Source: Cyanobacteriota bacterium
GTDB lineage: Bacteria > Cyanobacteriota > Cyanobacteriia > Leptolyngbyales > Leptolyngbyaceae
Reading direction: 5' to 3'
Assembly (NCBI GenBank): GCA_027482985.1
Contig: JAIXVO010000123.1
Location: 1-10,666 of the forward strand
Length of the DNA: 10,666 nucleotides
This document shows, piece after piece, positions 1-8,153 of this stretch; position 1 is the stretch's first letter; every line of letters begins with the position of its first letter. The translations under genes and the position numbers were made by a program. The notes under the pieces were generated by a model. That model searched no databases. It had not been told where the DNA came from and worked only from the letters and a program-made list of their open reading frames with translations.

Positions 1-2838
1 AAATCTAGCCGTGGCCGTGGGATCAACCGCCCACAGCGTCGCCATCGTGCTGCGGGCACCCGACCGAATGGCAATCCCGGCTAATCCCAACGCCGCCCGC
101 TGATCGCCACTCGCCGTTTCACAGGCACTCAACACTAACAACTCGATCGCCCCATCTTGTTGTTGCCCACGCTTCCGCAAGATGGCACTAAAATCATCCA
201 CATTCACCCGCCCATTCGCCATCAGCACATAGGTTTTCTCCTTCTGGGAACTAAACGCCGCATGGGTGGACAAATGCACGACATTAAACGGATTCCGTTG
301 CAACTGATTAATCAATTCTTGGCTGGTGAAGTCGGTTTCCAGCAAGGGTGGTCGGTTCAGAATCCCGACGCGTTTCAGGGTACGAAACTCCTGTTCAATC
401 ACCGCTTTCGGAAATGCCGTAAGTTGAAATTGCGTGGGAATGTCAATTAAACCAGCCCCGATCGCATTCAGCACCACAGACTGATTGGCAGTCGTCTGGG
501 TCAGTTGCAAACCGGGACTGAGGGCGATCGCAAAGTCATCAATGAGATACCGCTGCTGCTCTGGATCATACAATGCCGCCATCGGGGTATTGCGGAAGGC
601 GGCATCGGGGACAAAGACTAAAGTATCTACACCAGTTAGTTGCGATCGCACATCCTGAATTAACCAGCGATAAATGGTTGCCCCCAGTGCTCTGGTGGAG
701 GCGGTGGTGCTAGTGCGAGGATCAGTGAGTTGGTCACTAAATCGAAATAAAGTCGATTCAATGTCTTGGTTTGGTGTTTCGGTGGTGTAATACTGCAACG
801 TTTTGACATTCGGCAGTTTCACAATTACACCGATCTTGCGTTTTGCGAGCAAGATCGGATAAATTACGGCTGTTTTTGCATTTTGGGGTTGATCAATTAA
901 AGTATCGATCGCGGCTTTTTGACCTTCAATACAGGCTTCTCGAAAGAAGTTATCCAACTCCGCTAATTGCAACGCTTCGATTAAGTCCCGCGCATCCGAT
1001 AAATTTTGCTGCGGCGCTGTGTTGTCATCGCCCGCCAACAACGCCACCACACATTCGCGATAAAACGGATCAACCGTTTCCAAGAAGGAATACTGCAAAT
1101 CCTGATTGATGGCCACAAGGTTGCGCCGATTCACCTGCAAGCTGGTGGTCGCCACCCGACAAGCTGCCTGCGCCGCAGTCGTTTTGGACTGTTTCACCAG
1201 CGATCGCGCATATTGCTGTTGTGCTCTCAAAATCAAATCTGGGTCATTTTGCGATTGAATCAATTGCATCGCCCGTTTCGTCAAACCTTCCACATCCGCC
1301 CAGCGCGTCGGGTCGCCCGTCAGGTCAGCCGTGGTGCTATAAACCGTCGCCAGTAAAATATTGACAGTCGCTTCCAGCCGGGGGTTGTTGAATTTGCGGG
1401 CGGTCGCCAGCGGCTGCGTCAACACCTGGGTAGCTTGTTGCAACGATGCCTGGGTTTGTTGATTGAGGGCAGATCGGGTCGAAGGCAGCAGGAACAGCGA
1501 TCGCTGTGGGGTTTGGAGGTCATTTCTGACCTTCTTGAAAACGGGATCAAGGCGCGATCGCGGGGGTAACTTTTGCTGATACTCCGGCACCTTGTAGTAA
1601 CTTTGCACTGCCGCCAACACACTTCTCAGGTCTTCCCGCAATTGGGTATCGACCCGATTGGCGGTCTCCGCGATCGGTTTCAATCGGAGGAGCGTTTGAG
1701 CATAATGGATATGGCTTTCAGCCGCTTCCACCGTATCCGGCAATTGCGCCAGTTGCAGCGGCAGTTGTGCCCCCTGAGTAACGACGGTATCGGTCAGATC
1801 CCGGATGCGCCACTGCAATTGTGCCAGGTCGGTGAACGTCAATAAGGTCGCCGGATCAGGAGCAGTTTGCAATTGGCGAACCTGCCCAAAGATCGGCACC
1901 AATGGCATCAGATCCTTCACCAAAGTTGGATCGGCAATGAACGTATTGATGAAGTAATCCGAGTTAATCCCAGTTAACTCATTTGATACTTGATTGAGAT
2001 AAGTATTCAAATACTGATTCAACCGGGGCAGTAAATCCACCATTAAACTCAGTTGACTCAATTCAGCCCGAAATCGGGTTGTCGGATCGGTGGTGAATTG
2101 CACCACCTGTTGAAACGCTTGAGTGACTGTCGCTAAATTGGTCACAGACTTCGCTGTGGACAGCTCTTGGCTAGGTACTGTGGGCTGTAGGAGTTTTTGT
2201 AACGCCGCCAGTTGGGTCGCTTGTTGGATGCCCGATAACGGCCCCGTGGGTTGCAAGAGTTGGGTAGCGCTACGCCAGACTGCCGCGCGTTCCGTCATGC
2301 CCAGGCTGTAGTAAATCGCCCCGATCTGGTTGGGATCAGCCAGCGGTTGAGCCAGTTCCAGACTGCGAGTTAACTCCGTCCGGGCGCGATCGATATTGCC
2401 CTGAGCCAGATAAATCTCACCCAGCGATCGCAGGAGTTTCACTTGCAGCGTTTGTAGCGTTCGTTGCGCCGATTGGGGGGTCAGCGTTGAGGGATCGATC
2501 GCATTCAGGGCATTGGTTAACACCTGTTCGGCACGGACATAGGCACCCAAGGCTTTCAACGCCTGCCCTTCGTTAATCCGATTGGTAATTTCCGTGGCGC
2601 GATCGCCGGTTTGGGCGGCCGCATTCCCGGCTTGTTCCCACACTTGCCGCGCCGCTTCAAATTGCCCCTGATTGTAGAGCTGGAAGGGGTCGATCGCGGT
2701 CGGGAGTTGCGCCTGCAAGGGGAGATGCAGACTGGCCACGAGGGCGATCGCGAAGAGTCCCAGCAGCAGGAGCGATCGCGATCGATGCCAGAGTCGGCGC
2801 AGGGGGGCAGTCAACCGGGAAAGAATGGGGGGCAGCAT
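1..2838 (-). CDS. Exported helical-repeat protein with C-terminal CHAT protease domain (3' end cut by window)
   Basis: The frame is open from an ATG at 2838 to the window edge (946 codons, no stop), so the C-terminus is missing. Residues 1-43 look like a signal peptide or anchor: a basic stretch (RRLWHRSRS), a hydrophobic core at about 23-37 (LLLLGLFAIALVASL) and a possible cleavage site LQA|Q near 43. Residues about 46-640 are helical and TPR-like, for example around 47-75 and 120-150. From about 655 the sequence matches the CHAT caspase-like fold: VVHLSTHAAF carries His859 and LVLSACETASGD carries Cys906, the expected catalytic dyad, followed by the family-typical STMATLWAVDP. The last tens of residues of the domain lie outside the window. 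CHAT proteins are cysteine peptidases; the substrate here is unknown. The gene starts 15 nt after the TpsB stop with no Shine-Dalgarno, so it is probably the third gene of the TPS operon. The protease family is secure; export is inferred from the N-terminus. Confidence 0.9.
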   Translation of the reverse strand, partial: MLPPILSRLTAPLRRLWHRSRSLLLLGLFAIALVASLHLPLQAQLPTAIDPFQLYNQGQFEAARQVWEQAGNAAAQTGDRATEITNRINEGQALKALGAYVRAEQVLTNALNAIDPSTLTPQSAQRTLQTLQVKLLRSLGEIYLAQGNIDRARTELTRSLELAQPLADPNQIGAIYYSLGMTERAAVWRSATQLLQPTGPLSGIQQATQLAALQKLLQPTVPSQELSTAKSVTNLATVTQAFQQVVQFTTDPTTRFRAELSQLSLMVDLLPRLNQYLNTYLNQVSNELTGINSDYFINTFIADPTLVKDLMPLVPIFGQVRQLQTAPDPATLLTFTDLAQLQWRIRDLTDTVVTQGAQLPLQLAQLPDTVEAAESHIHYAQTLLRLKPIAETANRVDTQLREDLRSVLAAVQSYYKVPEYQQKLPPRSRLDPVFKKVRNDLQTPQRSLFLLPSTRSALNQQTQASLQQATQVLTQPLATARKFNNPRLEATVNILLATVYSTTADLTGDPTRWADVEGLTKRAMQLIQSQNDPDLILRAQQQYARSLVKQSKTTAAQAACRVATTSLQVNRRNLVAINQDLQYSFLETVDPFYRECVVALLAGDDNTAPQQNLSDARDLIEALQLAELDNFFREACIEGQKAAIDTLIDQPQNAKTAVIYPILLAKRKIGVIVKLPNVKTLQYYTTETPNQDIESTLFRFSDQLTDPRTSTTASTRALGATIYRWLIQDVRSQLTGVDTLVFVPDAAFRNTPMAALYDPEQQRYLIDDFAIALSPGLQLTQTTANQSVVLNAIGAGLIDIPTQFQLTAFPKAVIEQEFRTLKRVGILNRPPLLETDFTSQELINQLQRNPFNVVHLSTHAAFSSQKEKTYVLMANGRVNVDDFSAILRKRGQQQDGAIELLVLSACETASGDQRAALGLAGIAIRSGARSTMATLWAVDPTATARF

Positions 2839-2853
2839 AGGGGTGATCCAGGG

Positions 2854-4779
2854 TTAGAAGGGGGTGAGAATCAGGGAGAAGTACAGGCCGCGTTCTTGTA
2901 GGGTGTCGCGACTGCTGTCGATGGAGACGAGGGGAATGCCCCAGTCGAAGCGGGCCGTCAGGTAGTTGCGGATTTGCAGCCGCAAGCCGAGGCCAGTGCC
3001 AGCCAGGGTGCGCGGGTCAGGATTGGCAAAGCCGGAACGATTCCAGGCGGTGCCCACATCGACGAAGGGGGCAATTTGCAACACGCCGCCGATTTGGGGT
3101 AAGCGGAGGATGGGAAGCCGGAGTTCTGCCGTCGCTAACAAGCCACTGTCGCCCAAAATGGCATCTTGCCGATAGCCGCGCACGGTGGACAGACCGCCCA
3201 ACCCGAATTGTTCCACGGGCACCAGAGCGCGATCGGCTACCTGCAAGTCGCCCCGCAGGAGTAGCAGGGTATCCGGTGCCAGCTGTTTGATCCATTGCGC
3301 CTGTCCCCGCCACGCGACGAAACGGGCATCCGGTGGACCTTCGTTGTCAGTGGAGTTGAACAGGGGTAAACCGAAGCTCAATTGCGATCGCAACGCTAAC
3401 GTCGAGGTGTCCTGATTGCTCCGCCATTCTTGAAACAGGCGCAGGGTCGTGATCCGGGTAATCCCTTCAAAGTCGGAACCGGGGACAGGGAACGGAATTT
3501 CGCCATCGATGAGGGTGGCGCGGGTGTACTGCCGTCCCAAACTGACTCCCAGAGCGAGTTCCCGCGTGGGAGTCTGGATCACGGGCTGGCGGTAGGCCAA
3601 TTCGATGTAGCGCGATCGCGATCGAATATTGAGAATGTCAAATGGTTCTTCGACAATCCGGCTGGCGGCAGAACCAAAGTCCAGGGACAGCGTGCCGTTG
3701 CGAGGATTGATCGGGATGGTGTAAGTAAAGTCACCCGCATGACTGCCGCTGGTGTTGGCATAGGAGACGCGCAAACTATCGCCCAACCCGGTGAGATTTC
3801 CTTCAAACACTTCAAACTGGCGGCGGAACGAGCCAATGCTGGGCGATCGCCCGTTGTCTAACAGAGCACTGGCACCAAAACTGCGGGCTTCCACCACATT
3901 CACTTCCAGAAAACTCTGACCGGGTGTGGTTCCCGGAGAGAGGGTCGCCCGGACATCCTGAATCAAGGGATTGAGCTTGAGGAGTTGTAAGGCTTCTAAT
4001 AACCGTTGGGAGTTGAGCGGGGCGCGAGTGGCGAGGGCGAGGCGGCGACGAATGTAGTTTTCCCGCAGGCGTTGGCGGGTGGCGGGAACGTAAGTGGTCT
4101 GGGGAATTCCCTGTGTGTCCGGTTTCACTTCCGGTTTCACAAAGTTCACCCGAATCGCTTGCGGCTCCACCCGATCGCCAATCACCACCACTGGGACGAT
4201 CGCATCGGTTTGCGGTAAGGGGCAGCGGGGCGGCAGGGCGGGAATGTAAGCGCCGGAGATCAGGTAGCGATTATCGACATAAAGCCGGGCGATCGCATCG
4301 GCGGCTTGCAGCAATTGGGCAAAGGCGAGGGGTTTGCGGAGAAACGGCTCGGTGACGCGATTGATTTCCTGCTGGCTGAAAGTTTGCGTGGTGCGATCGG
4401 TGGCTTGCCAATCGGGACAGGGTTTTGCCGGGTCTTGCAGCAATTGCTGATAAAACTCCGGACTAATCACTCGAAACTCTTTCACTGTAATGTCGCTGGG
4501 CAGATCGGGGGGGCGATCGCCGGGAGTAGGTGGCGGCAAGGGGCGCTCAATCAGCGGCGGCGGGGCGTTCGGTTGCACAGGCGGCGCGGGCAGCACCTCT
4601 GGCAACGGTTGCAGAGAGGGCGGCAGGTTGTTGCGCCCAGGAGCCACCCGCGGATCGGCAGGACGGGGGGTTTGGGTTAAAACCTGGGCGATCGCGGGTG
4701 GGGTGACCACGCTAAGCGACAGCAAACTGAGCAGGAGAGGTAACGGGTAGAGGCAAACAGGTAAACGATTAAGGCGCAT
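2854..4779 (-). CDS. Two-partner secretion outer-membrane transporter TpsB (ShlB/FhaC/HecB family)
   Basis: A 641-residue protein of the Omp85/TpsB superfamily that moves the partner TpsA across the outer membrane. The ATG at 4779 is chosen because it begins a good signal peptide (MRLNRLPVCL, a hydrophobic run, then PPAIAQ near 27-32). An in-frame ATG at 4980 would add 67 Pro/Arg-rich residues inside the TpsA gene and bury that signal. Residues about 37-95 are a Pro-rich linker. Residues about 97-215 are a ShlB-type POTRA (ITVKEFRVIS, then TFSQQEINRV and RYLISGAYIP). Next comes the family segment NYIRRRLALATRAPLNSQRL (241-260) with LLEALQLLKLNPLI. The rest is a beta-barrel with the hallmark VRGYR at 533-537 and a C-terminal Phe (GLYFSLILTPF) suited to BAM recognition. 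Cys121 and Cys186, the only Cys outside the signal peptide, sit in POTRA insertions. The start overlaps the TpsA end by 11 nt and no Shine-Dalgarno is visible, which suggests translational coupling. Confidence 0.93.
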   Translation of the reverse strand: MRLNRLPVCLYPLPLLLSLLSLSVVTPPAIAQVLTQTPRPADPRVAPGRNNLPPSLQPLPEVLPAPPVQPNAPPPLIERPLPPPTPGDRPPDLPSDITVKEFRVISPEFYQQLLQDPAKPCPDWQATDRTTQTFSQQEINRVTEPFLRKPLAFAQLLQAADAIARLYVDNRYLISGAYIPALPPRCPLPQTDAIVPVVVIGDRVEPQAIRVNFVKPEVKPDTQGIPQTTYVPATRQRLRENYIRRRLALATRAPLNSQRLLEALQLLKLNPLIQDVRATLSPGTTPGQSFLEVNVVEARSFGASALLDNGRSPSIGSFRRQFEVFEGNLTGLGDSLRVSYANTSGSHAGDFTYTIPINPRNGTLSLDFGSAASRIVEEPFDILNIRSRSRYIELAYRQPVIQTPTRELALGVSLGRQYTRATLIDGEIPFPVPGSDFEGITRITTLRLFQEWRSNQDTSTLALRSQLSFGLPLFNSTDNEGPPDARFVAWRGQAQWIKQLAPDTLLLLRGDLQVADRALVPVEQFGLGGLSTVRGYRQDAILGDSGLLATAELRLPILRLPQIGGVLQIAPFVDVGTAWNRSGFANPDPRTLAGTGLGLRLQIRNYLTARFDWGIPLVSIDSSRDTLQERGLYFSLILTPF

Positions 4780-7700
4780 AACAGGGGGGGCTATACCAAA
4801 GGGGGGCAGGCGCGATCGCGCTAGTGGGATCTGTGACTTGGGCGACCAGTTGAATGGTGCCATCAGGATTGCGACTCCAGCCGCGAGCCGGGGCGATCGG
4901 GGGTGGTTGGGCGACGGGCGACGGGTCTGGGGGTTGCCCGTCTGGGGGTTGGGCGGCGGTGGTGGGGGTCGGCGTGGCAAAGGTGGCCAGATTCAAGCCA
5001 TCGGCGGCATTGGGCGGCAGTCCACCCCGCCCCGTGATTGTGAATTGGCTGGATTCTTGCCGCACCCGTGGATCACAGCCCTGGGCAATTTGGGGCGTTT
5101 CGGTGCGATCGGGGAGGGGATCTACCCGGAAGGCGGGAAAAATATTCAGTGCATTGACGACAGTGGTGCCGCTGTTGCCCAGGAAAGAAGAGGTTGAGAT
5201 ATCATTGCGCGTGGTTAAATCGGGGCGATCGGCGATGTCCTGCAACCGAAACGCATTAATCCGAATATTGCCGCCCGTGCCGCTAAATGCCTGTGCCAGA
5301 ATGTTGTTATCGCGCGGGGTTTTCCCGGCAATCAGCAGGGTTCTACCATCAAACGCAGGTGCTGTCACCACTATGCCATCCTGCCGTAGCACTGGGGGTC
5401 TTTGAACGTTGCCACGCCCGATCGCAATATTGCCACCATTGCCACCTGACCCAAAAATGCCAGCGGTGGCTGAAACGAAACTATTACGCCCAATAATCAA
5501 GGCATCCAAATCCAGTAAAATCTCGCCGCCCTGCCCGGACTCACCCACGGCGATGATGCTGGCATTCTGATCCAGCCAAGCCGCCCGCGAGGAAATGAGG
5601 ATATTGCCTGCCAAATCGCCCGCCCGCCGACTCAAGTTGCGGACATTAATGGTACCGCCCTCTCGGATTTGAATGGATGTGGCCGAGGGGCGATTCCGGC
5701 CAGCGATGATAATGTTGCCGCTGTTTCCAGTTGCGCCCGCTTCTACCGAGCTAAAAATGGCGCTAGCAAAACCGCGCGAATTGCGACCCACAATCCGGAT
5801 AGTGTCATCCACCCCAATCAGAATATTGCCAGCATTCCCGTTAGCTGCTGGTCCTTGATTAGTTTGCCCCCGGACGATGGTTTGAATTTGGGACCCATTC
5901 AGCAACGACAGCGATCGCGCCGTCAACAGGACAACACCCGCCTGCCCCGATGCGCCATTTTCCAAATTGTTGAAAATATTGCTGTCATTCAATACGGCAG
6001 AGTTCCCGATGAACAGCACCACGGCTCCCGCGAAACTGCCATCAATGGTCGTCGGTCTGCCGCTGGCACTACTGGGATTAAAAGCACTGGCCGTCGTGAA
6101 ACTGCTGGTTGAAATGCTAGATTGTCCCGTGACTTGCAAGTTCTCGGCCAGGATGCCCACTCCCCCCGCATTCCCGATCGCGGTGGCCTTGGCATCGCTG
6201 ATAATAGCGGCACCATTGGCGATCGATACCAGCCCTTCCGGTGCCACCAGAATCACGTTGCCCGCATTGCCCTCCCGCCTGGTGCTACTGGTGATTAAAC
6301 TGCCGTTGTCAAGGCGAATCTCATTTTGAGCTGATACGAAGACCGATCCAGCGTTAATGACTCCGGGCGCAGGAATCCCGTTGGTCACTTCTACCCGGGA
6401 GTCATCCAGCACGACCCGTTGCGGCGCAAAATCATAGCCCTGGTAATCCGATCGCCCCAGATACACGAAGCCCTGATTCCCCCGGCTGAAAATCTGCGTA
6501 TTCCCCGCAATCCGCACCTCTTCTGCTGCCGTGATCACAATATCGCCCGCAAAGCCGGAACCGAGATTGGTGGTACTCATGAAAGAGTTGTCAATCTGCA
6601 CTGACCCCGATCGCGACACAATCCCGATCGCACTAAAGGCTGAGCGATCGCTGTTACTCCGGCTGGACAGGCTGCTATTCGTAATCGCCACCTGCTTGTC
6701 GCCTTGCAGTTCCAGCGTCCCGGCGATCGTCCCCGCCGCTTCCGACCGATTGGTGTCAATCAACACGCCATTCACAAACAACCCATTTGCGGCCATCAGC
6801 TTGACATCGCCACTATTGGTTTCAATGTCGCGATTCACGAAAATGTTGTTGCCCGCCGTCGCTGTTAAGCCAATCCCAAAGTTGACAATATTAATCGGCG
6901 CATTAAACGAAATGTTGTTGTCTGCCTGCAACTGAAGATTGGTCGTCGCCTGGTTGATGCTGTTGACGTTGCTGGCATTAATTTCAAAGTCAAACGGGTC
7001 AAGCAGGAGGGTGCCCGTCCGCCCATTGGGAGCCGTCGTATCGACCGCCCCGGTATACGTCAGGGTTTGTTTACCGGACACTTCGACGAATCCGCCATTA
7101 CCCGCAGTCGCGCCCCCCCGTGCCGAAATCTGTCCCGCAAATTGAGTGTCATTGTTCGCCCAGATGATCACCCGACCGCCATCCCCCGTCGCGATCGCAT
7201 CCGCATTAATGGTGACTCCTGGCGTAATCAGGGTGTCCGTGGCATTGGGTACATCCCCTCGCCCTTGCAACTCGCCGCCGATCAAGACAGTGCCGCCACC
7301 GCCCAGATTCGAGACATCGATGCGGGTGCCATCTAATAGCGCGAGGCGATCGCCCAAGACTTGCACGGTGCCGCCGGGAGCGGTCAAACTGCCCTGACTG
7401 GTGACGGTCTGACCTTGCAGCGAGAGGGTTTGCCCCACGCCCACGGCTAAGTTCCCCGCGTGACTGATGTTGCCTTGATAATTGGTGCCGTAGGGCAGGT
7501 TGGGGCGCAGGGCGATGGTCAGGAGAGGGGCAGGTTCGGGGTTGCGGGCACTGAAGGTGGCACCGTTGTCAAAGGTCAGGCGATCGGCAGTCGTGGCAAC
7601 AAACGATCCGGCAATATCCAAGCGGGCATTTGCGCCAAACACAATTCCGTTCGGGTTCATCAAAAATAGGTTGGCGGCTCCGTTAACGCCCAACAACCCG

Positions 7701-8050
7701 AAGATGCGAGAAGCATTGGCACCCGTCACCCGACTCAAAATCGAGTCCACGCCAGCCGGGTTGGCAAAGTACACCCGCTGCCCATCCCCCACATTGAACT
7801 CGCGAAAACTTTGAAAGAGATTGCTGCCCCGGATCGCCCCCCCTTCGATCAGAGTGGCAGGCAATCCGCGCACCGAGCGATCGGGACTGACGACGGAGGC
7901 TTCATTGCCCAGAGTCGCGTCGGGCACAATCTGTCCCCAGGCTGGCAGCGTCGTCAGTTGACTGATACCACCACTCAAAATGCTGAATGCAATCAGCCTC
8001 AATGGTTGAAACTGGCGTTGCTGCTCACGCTGATTTGAGCGCTGCCTCAT
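4769..8050 (-). CDS. Two-partner secretion exoprotein TpsA (filamentous haemagglutinin N-terminal domain)
   Basis: A 1093-residue secreted beta-helix protein, the predicted cargo of the adjacent TpsB. The ATG at 8050 is preferred because a GAGGGG ribosome site precedes it; a TTG at 8071 would add seven residues. Residues 1-40 form a signal peptide ending LPAWGQ. The TPS (haemagg_act) domain follows at about 41-190, beginning IVPDATLGNE and containing YFANPAG (95-101) and the conserved NPNGI at 132-136. The middle is rich in Gly, Asn, Ser and Thr repeats typical of a right-handed beta-helix, with the cyanobacterial signature GNGGFVEVSGK followed by GTLLLDPFDF. The C-terminal part has GRGGLPPN (1007-1014), a Pro-rich spacer (about 1030-1055) and an end block GWSRNPDGTIQLVAQ to PPCYAP. 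The mature protein has only two cysteines, 992 and 1090. It heads the TPS-CHAT operon. The family is clear; the ligand (adhesion, aggregation or other) cannot be read from the sequence. Confidence 0.93.
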   Translation of the reverse strand: MRQRSNQREQQRQFQPLRLIAFSILSGGISQLTTLPAWGQIVPDATLGNEASVVSPDRSVRGLPATLIEGGAIRGSNLFQSFREFNVGDGQRVYFANPAGVDSILSRVTGANASRIFGLLGVNGAANLFLMNPNGIVFGANARLDIAGSFVATTADRLTFDNGATFSARNPEPAPLLTIALRPNLPYGTNYQGNISHAGNLAVGVGQTLSLQGQTVTSQGSLTAPGGTVQVLGDRLALLDGTRIDVSNLGGGGTVLIGGELQGRGDVPNATDTLITPGVTINADAIATGDGGRVIIWANNDTQFAGQISARGGATAGNGGFVEVSGKQTLTYTGAVDTTAPNGRTGTLLLDPFDFEINASNVNSINQATTNLQLQADNNISFNAPINIVNFGIGLTATAGNNIFVNRDIETNSGDVKLMAANGLFVNGVLIDTNRSEAAGTIAGTLELQGDKQVAITNSSLSSRSNSDRSAFSAIGIVSRSGSVQIDNSFMSTTNLGSGFAGDIVITAAEEVRIAGNTQIFSRGNQGFVYLGRSDYQGYDFAPQRVVLDDSRVEVTNGIPAPGVINAGSVFVSAQNEIRLDNGSLITSSTRREGNAGNVILVAPEGLVSIANGAAIISDAKATAIGNAGGVGILAENLQVTGQSSISTSSFTTASAFNPSSASGRPTTIDGSFAGAVVLFIGNSAVLNDSNIFNNLENGASGQAGVVLLTARSLSLLNGSQIQTIVRGQTNQGPAANGNAGNILIGVDDTIRIVGRNSRGFASAIFSSVEAGATGNSGNIIIAGRNRPSATSIQIREGGTINVRNLSRRAGDLAGNILISSRAAWLDQNASIIAVGESGQGGEILLDLDALIIGRNSFVSATAGIFGSGGNGGNIAIGRGNVQRPPVLRQDGIVVTAPAFDGRTLLIAGKTPRDNNILAQAFSGTGGNIRINAFRLQDIADRPDLTTRNDISTSSFLGNSGTTVVNALNIFPAFRVDPLPDRTETPQIAQGCDPRVRQESSQFTITGRGGLPPNAADGLNLATFATPTPTTAAQPPDGQPPDPSPVAQPPPIAPARGWSRNPDGTIQLVAQVTDPTSAIAPAPLWYSPPCYAP

Positions 8051-8056
8051 ACCGCA

Positions 8057-8062
8057 CCCCTC
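8057..8062 (-). promoter_or_regulatory. Ribosome binding site deciding the TpsA start
   Basis: On the minus strand GAGGGG lies just upstream of the ATG at 8050, with eight bases between GAGG and the start codon. It supports the ATG at 8050 over the upstream TTG at 8071. It is the only convincing Shine-Dalgarno sequence in front of any of the four main genes here. Confidence 0.6.
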
Positions 8063-8082
8063 ACCCTGCAATTAAAGGGTTG

Positions 8083-8088
8083 TTATAC
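8083..8088 (-). promoter_or_regulatory. Weak candidate -10 box for the TPS-CHAT operon
   Basis: Minus-strand TATAAC, preceded by a T-run and TG, would place a transcript start about 25 bases before the TpsA ATG. It lies in a small dyad, TTGT-TAT-ACAA (8080-8090). No good -35 hexamer is seen at the usual spacing, so this is only a candidate; the real promoter may lie further upstream in the 8090-8290 AT-richer stretch. Confidence 0.2.
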
Positions 8089-8153
8089 AAAAACTGCCTA
8101 TATTCTGGGGGAGAAGTAGTATTTTGTCTATGGATAGAATTATCTTGATGGAC

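Noticed and set aside
3430..3861. 143-codon plus-strand ORF
   Set aside because: Antisense to the TpsB barrel, whose family motifs run through it uninterrupted on the minus strand.
4780..4980. 67-residue N-terminal extension of TpsB from an in-frame ATG at 4980
   Set aside because: It overlaps the TpsA tail, is Pro/Arg-rich by frame shadow, and would put the clear signal peptide (from 4779) in mid-protein.
4854..5405. 183-codon plus-strand ORF
   Set aside because: It lies opposite TpsA coding sequence, has biased composition and no domain; a shadow of a G/C-rich gene.
5669..6112. 147-codon plus-strand ORF
   Set aside because: Antisense shadow of the TpsA beta-helix region with no recognisable motif.
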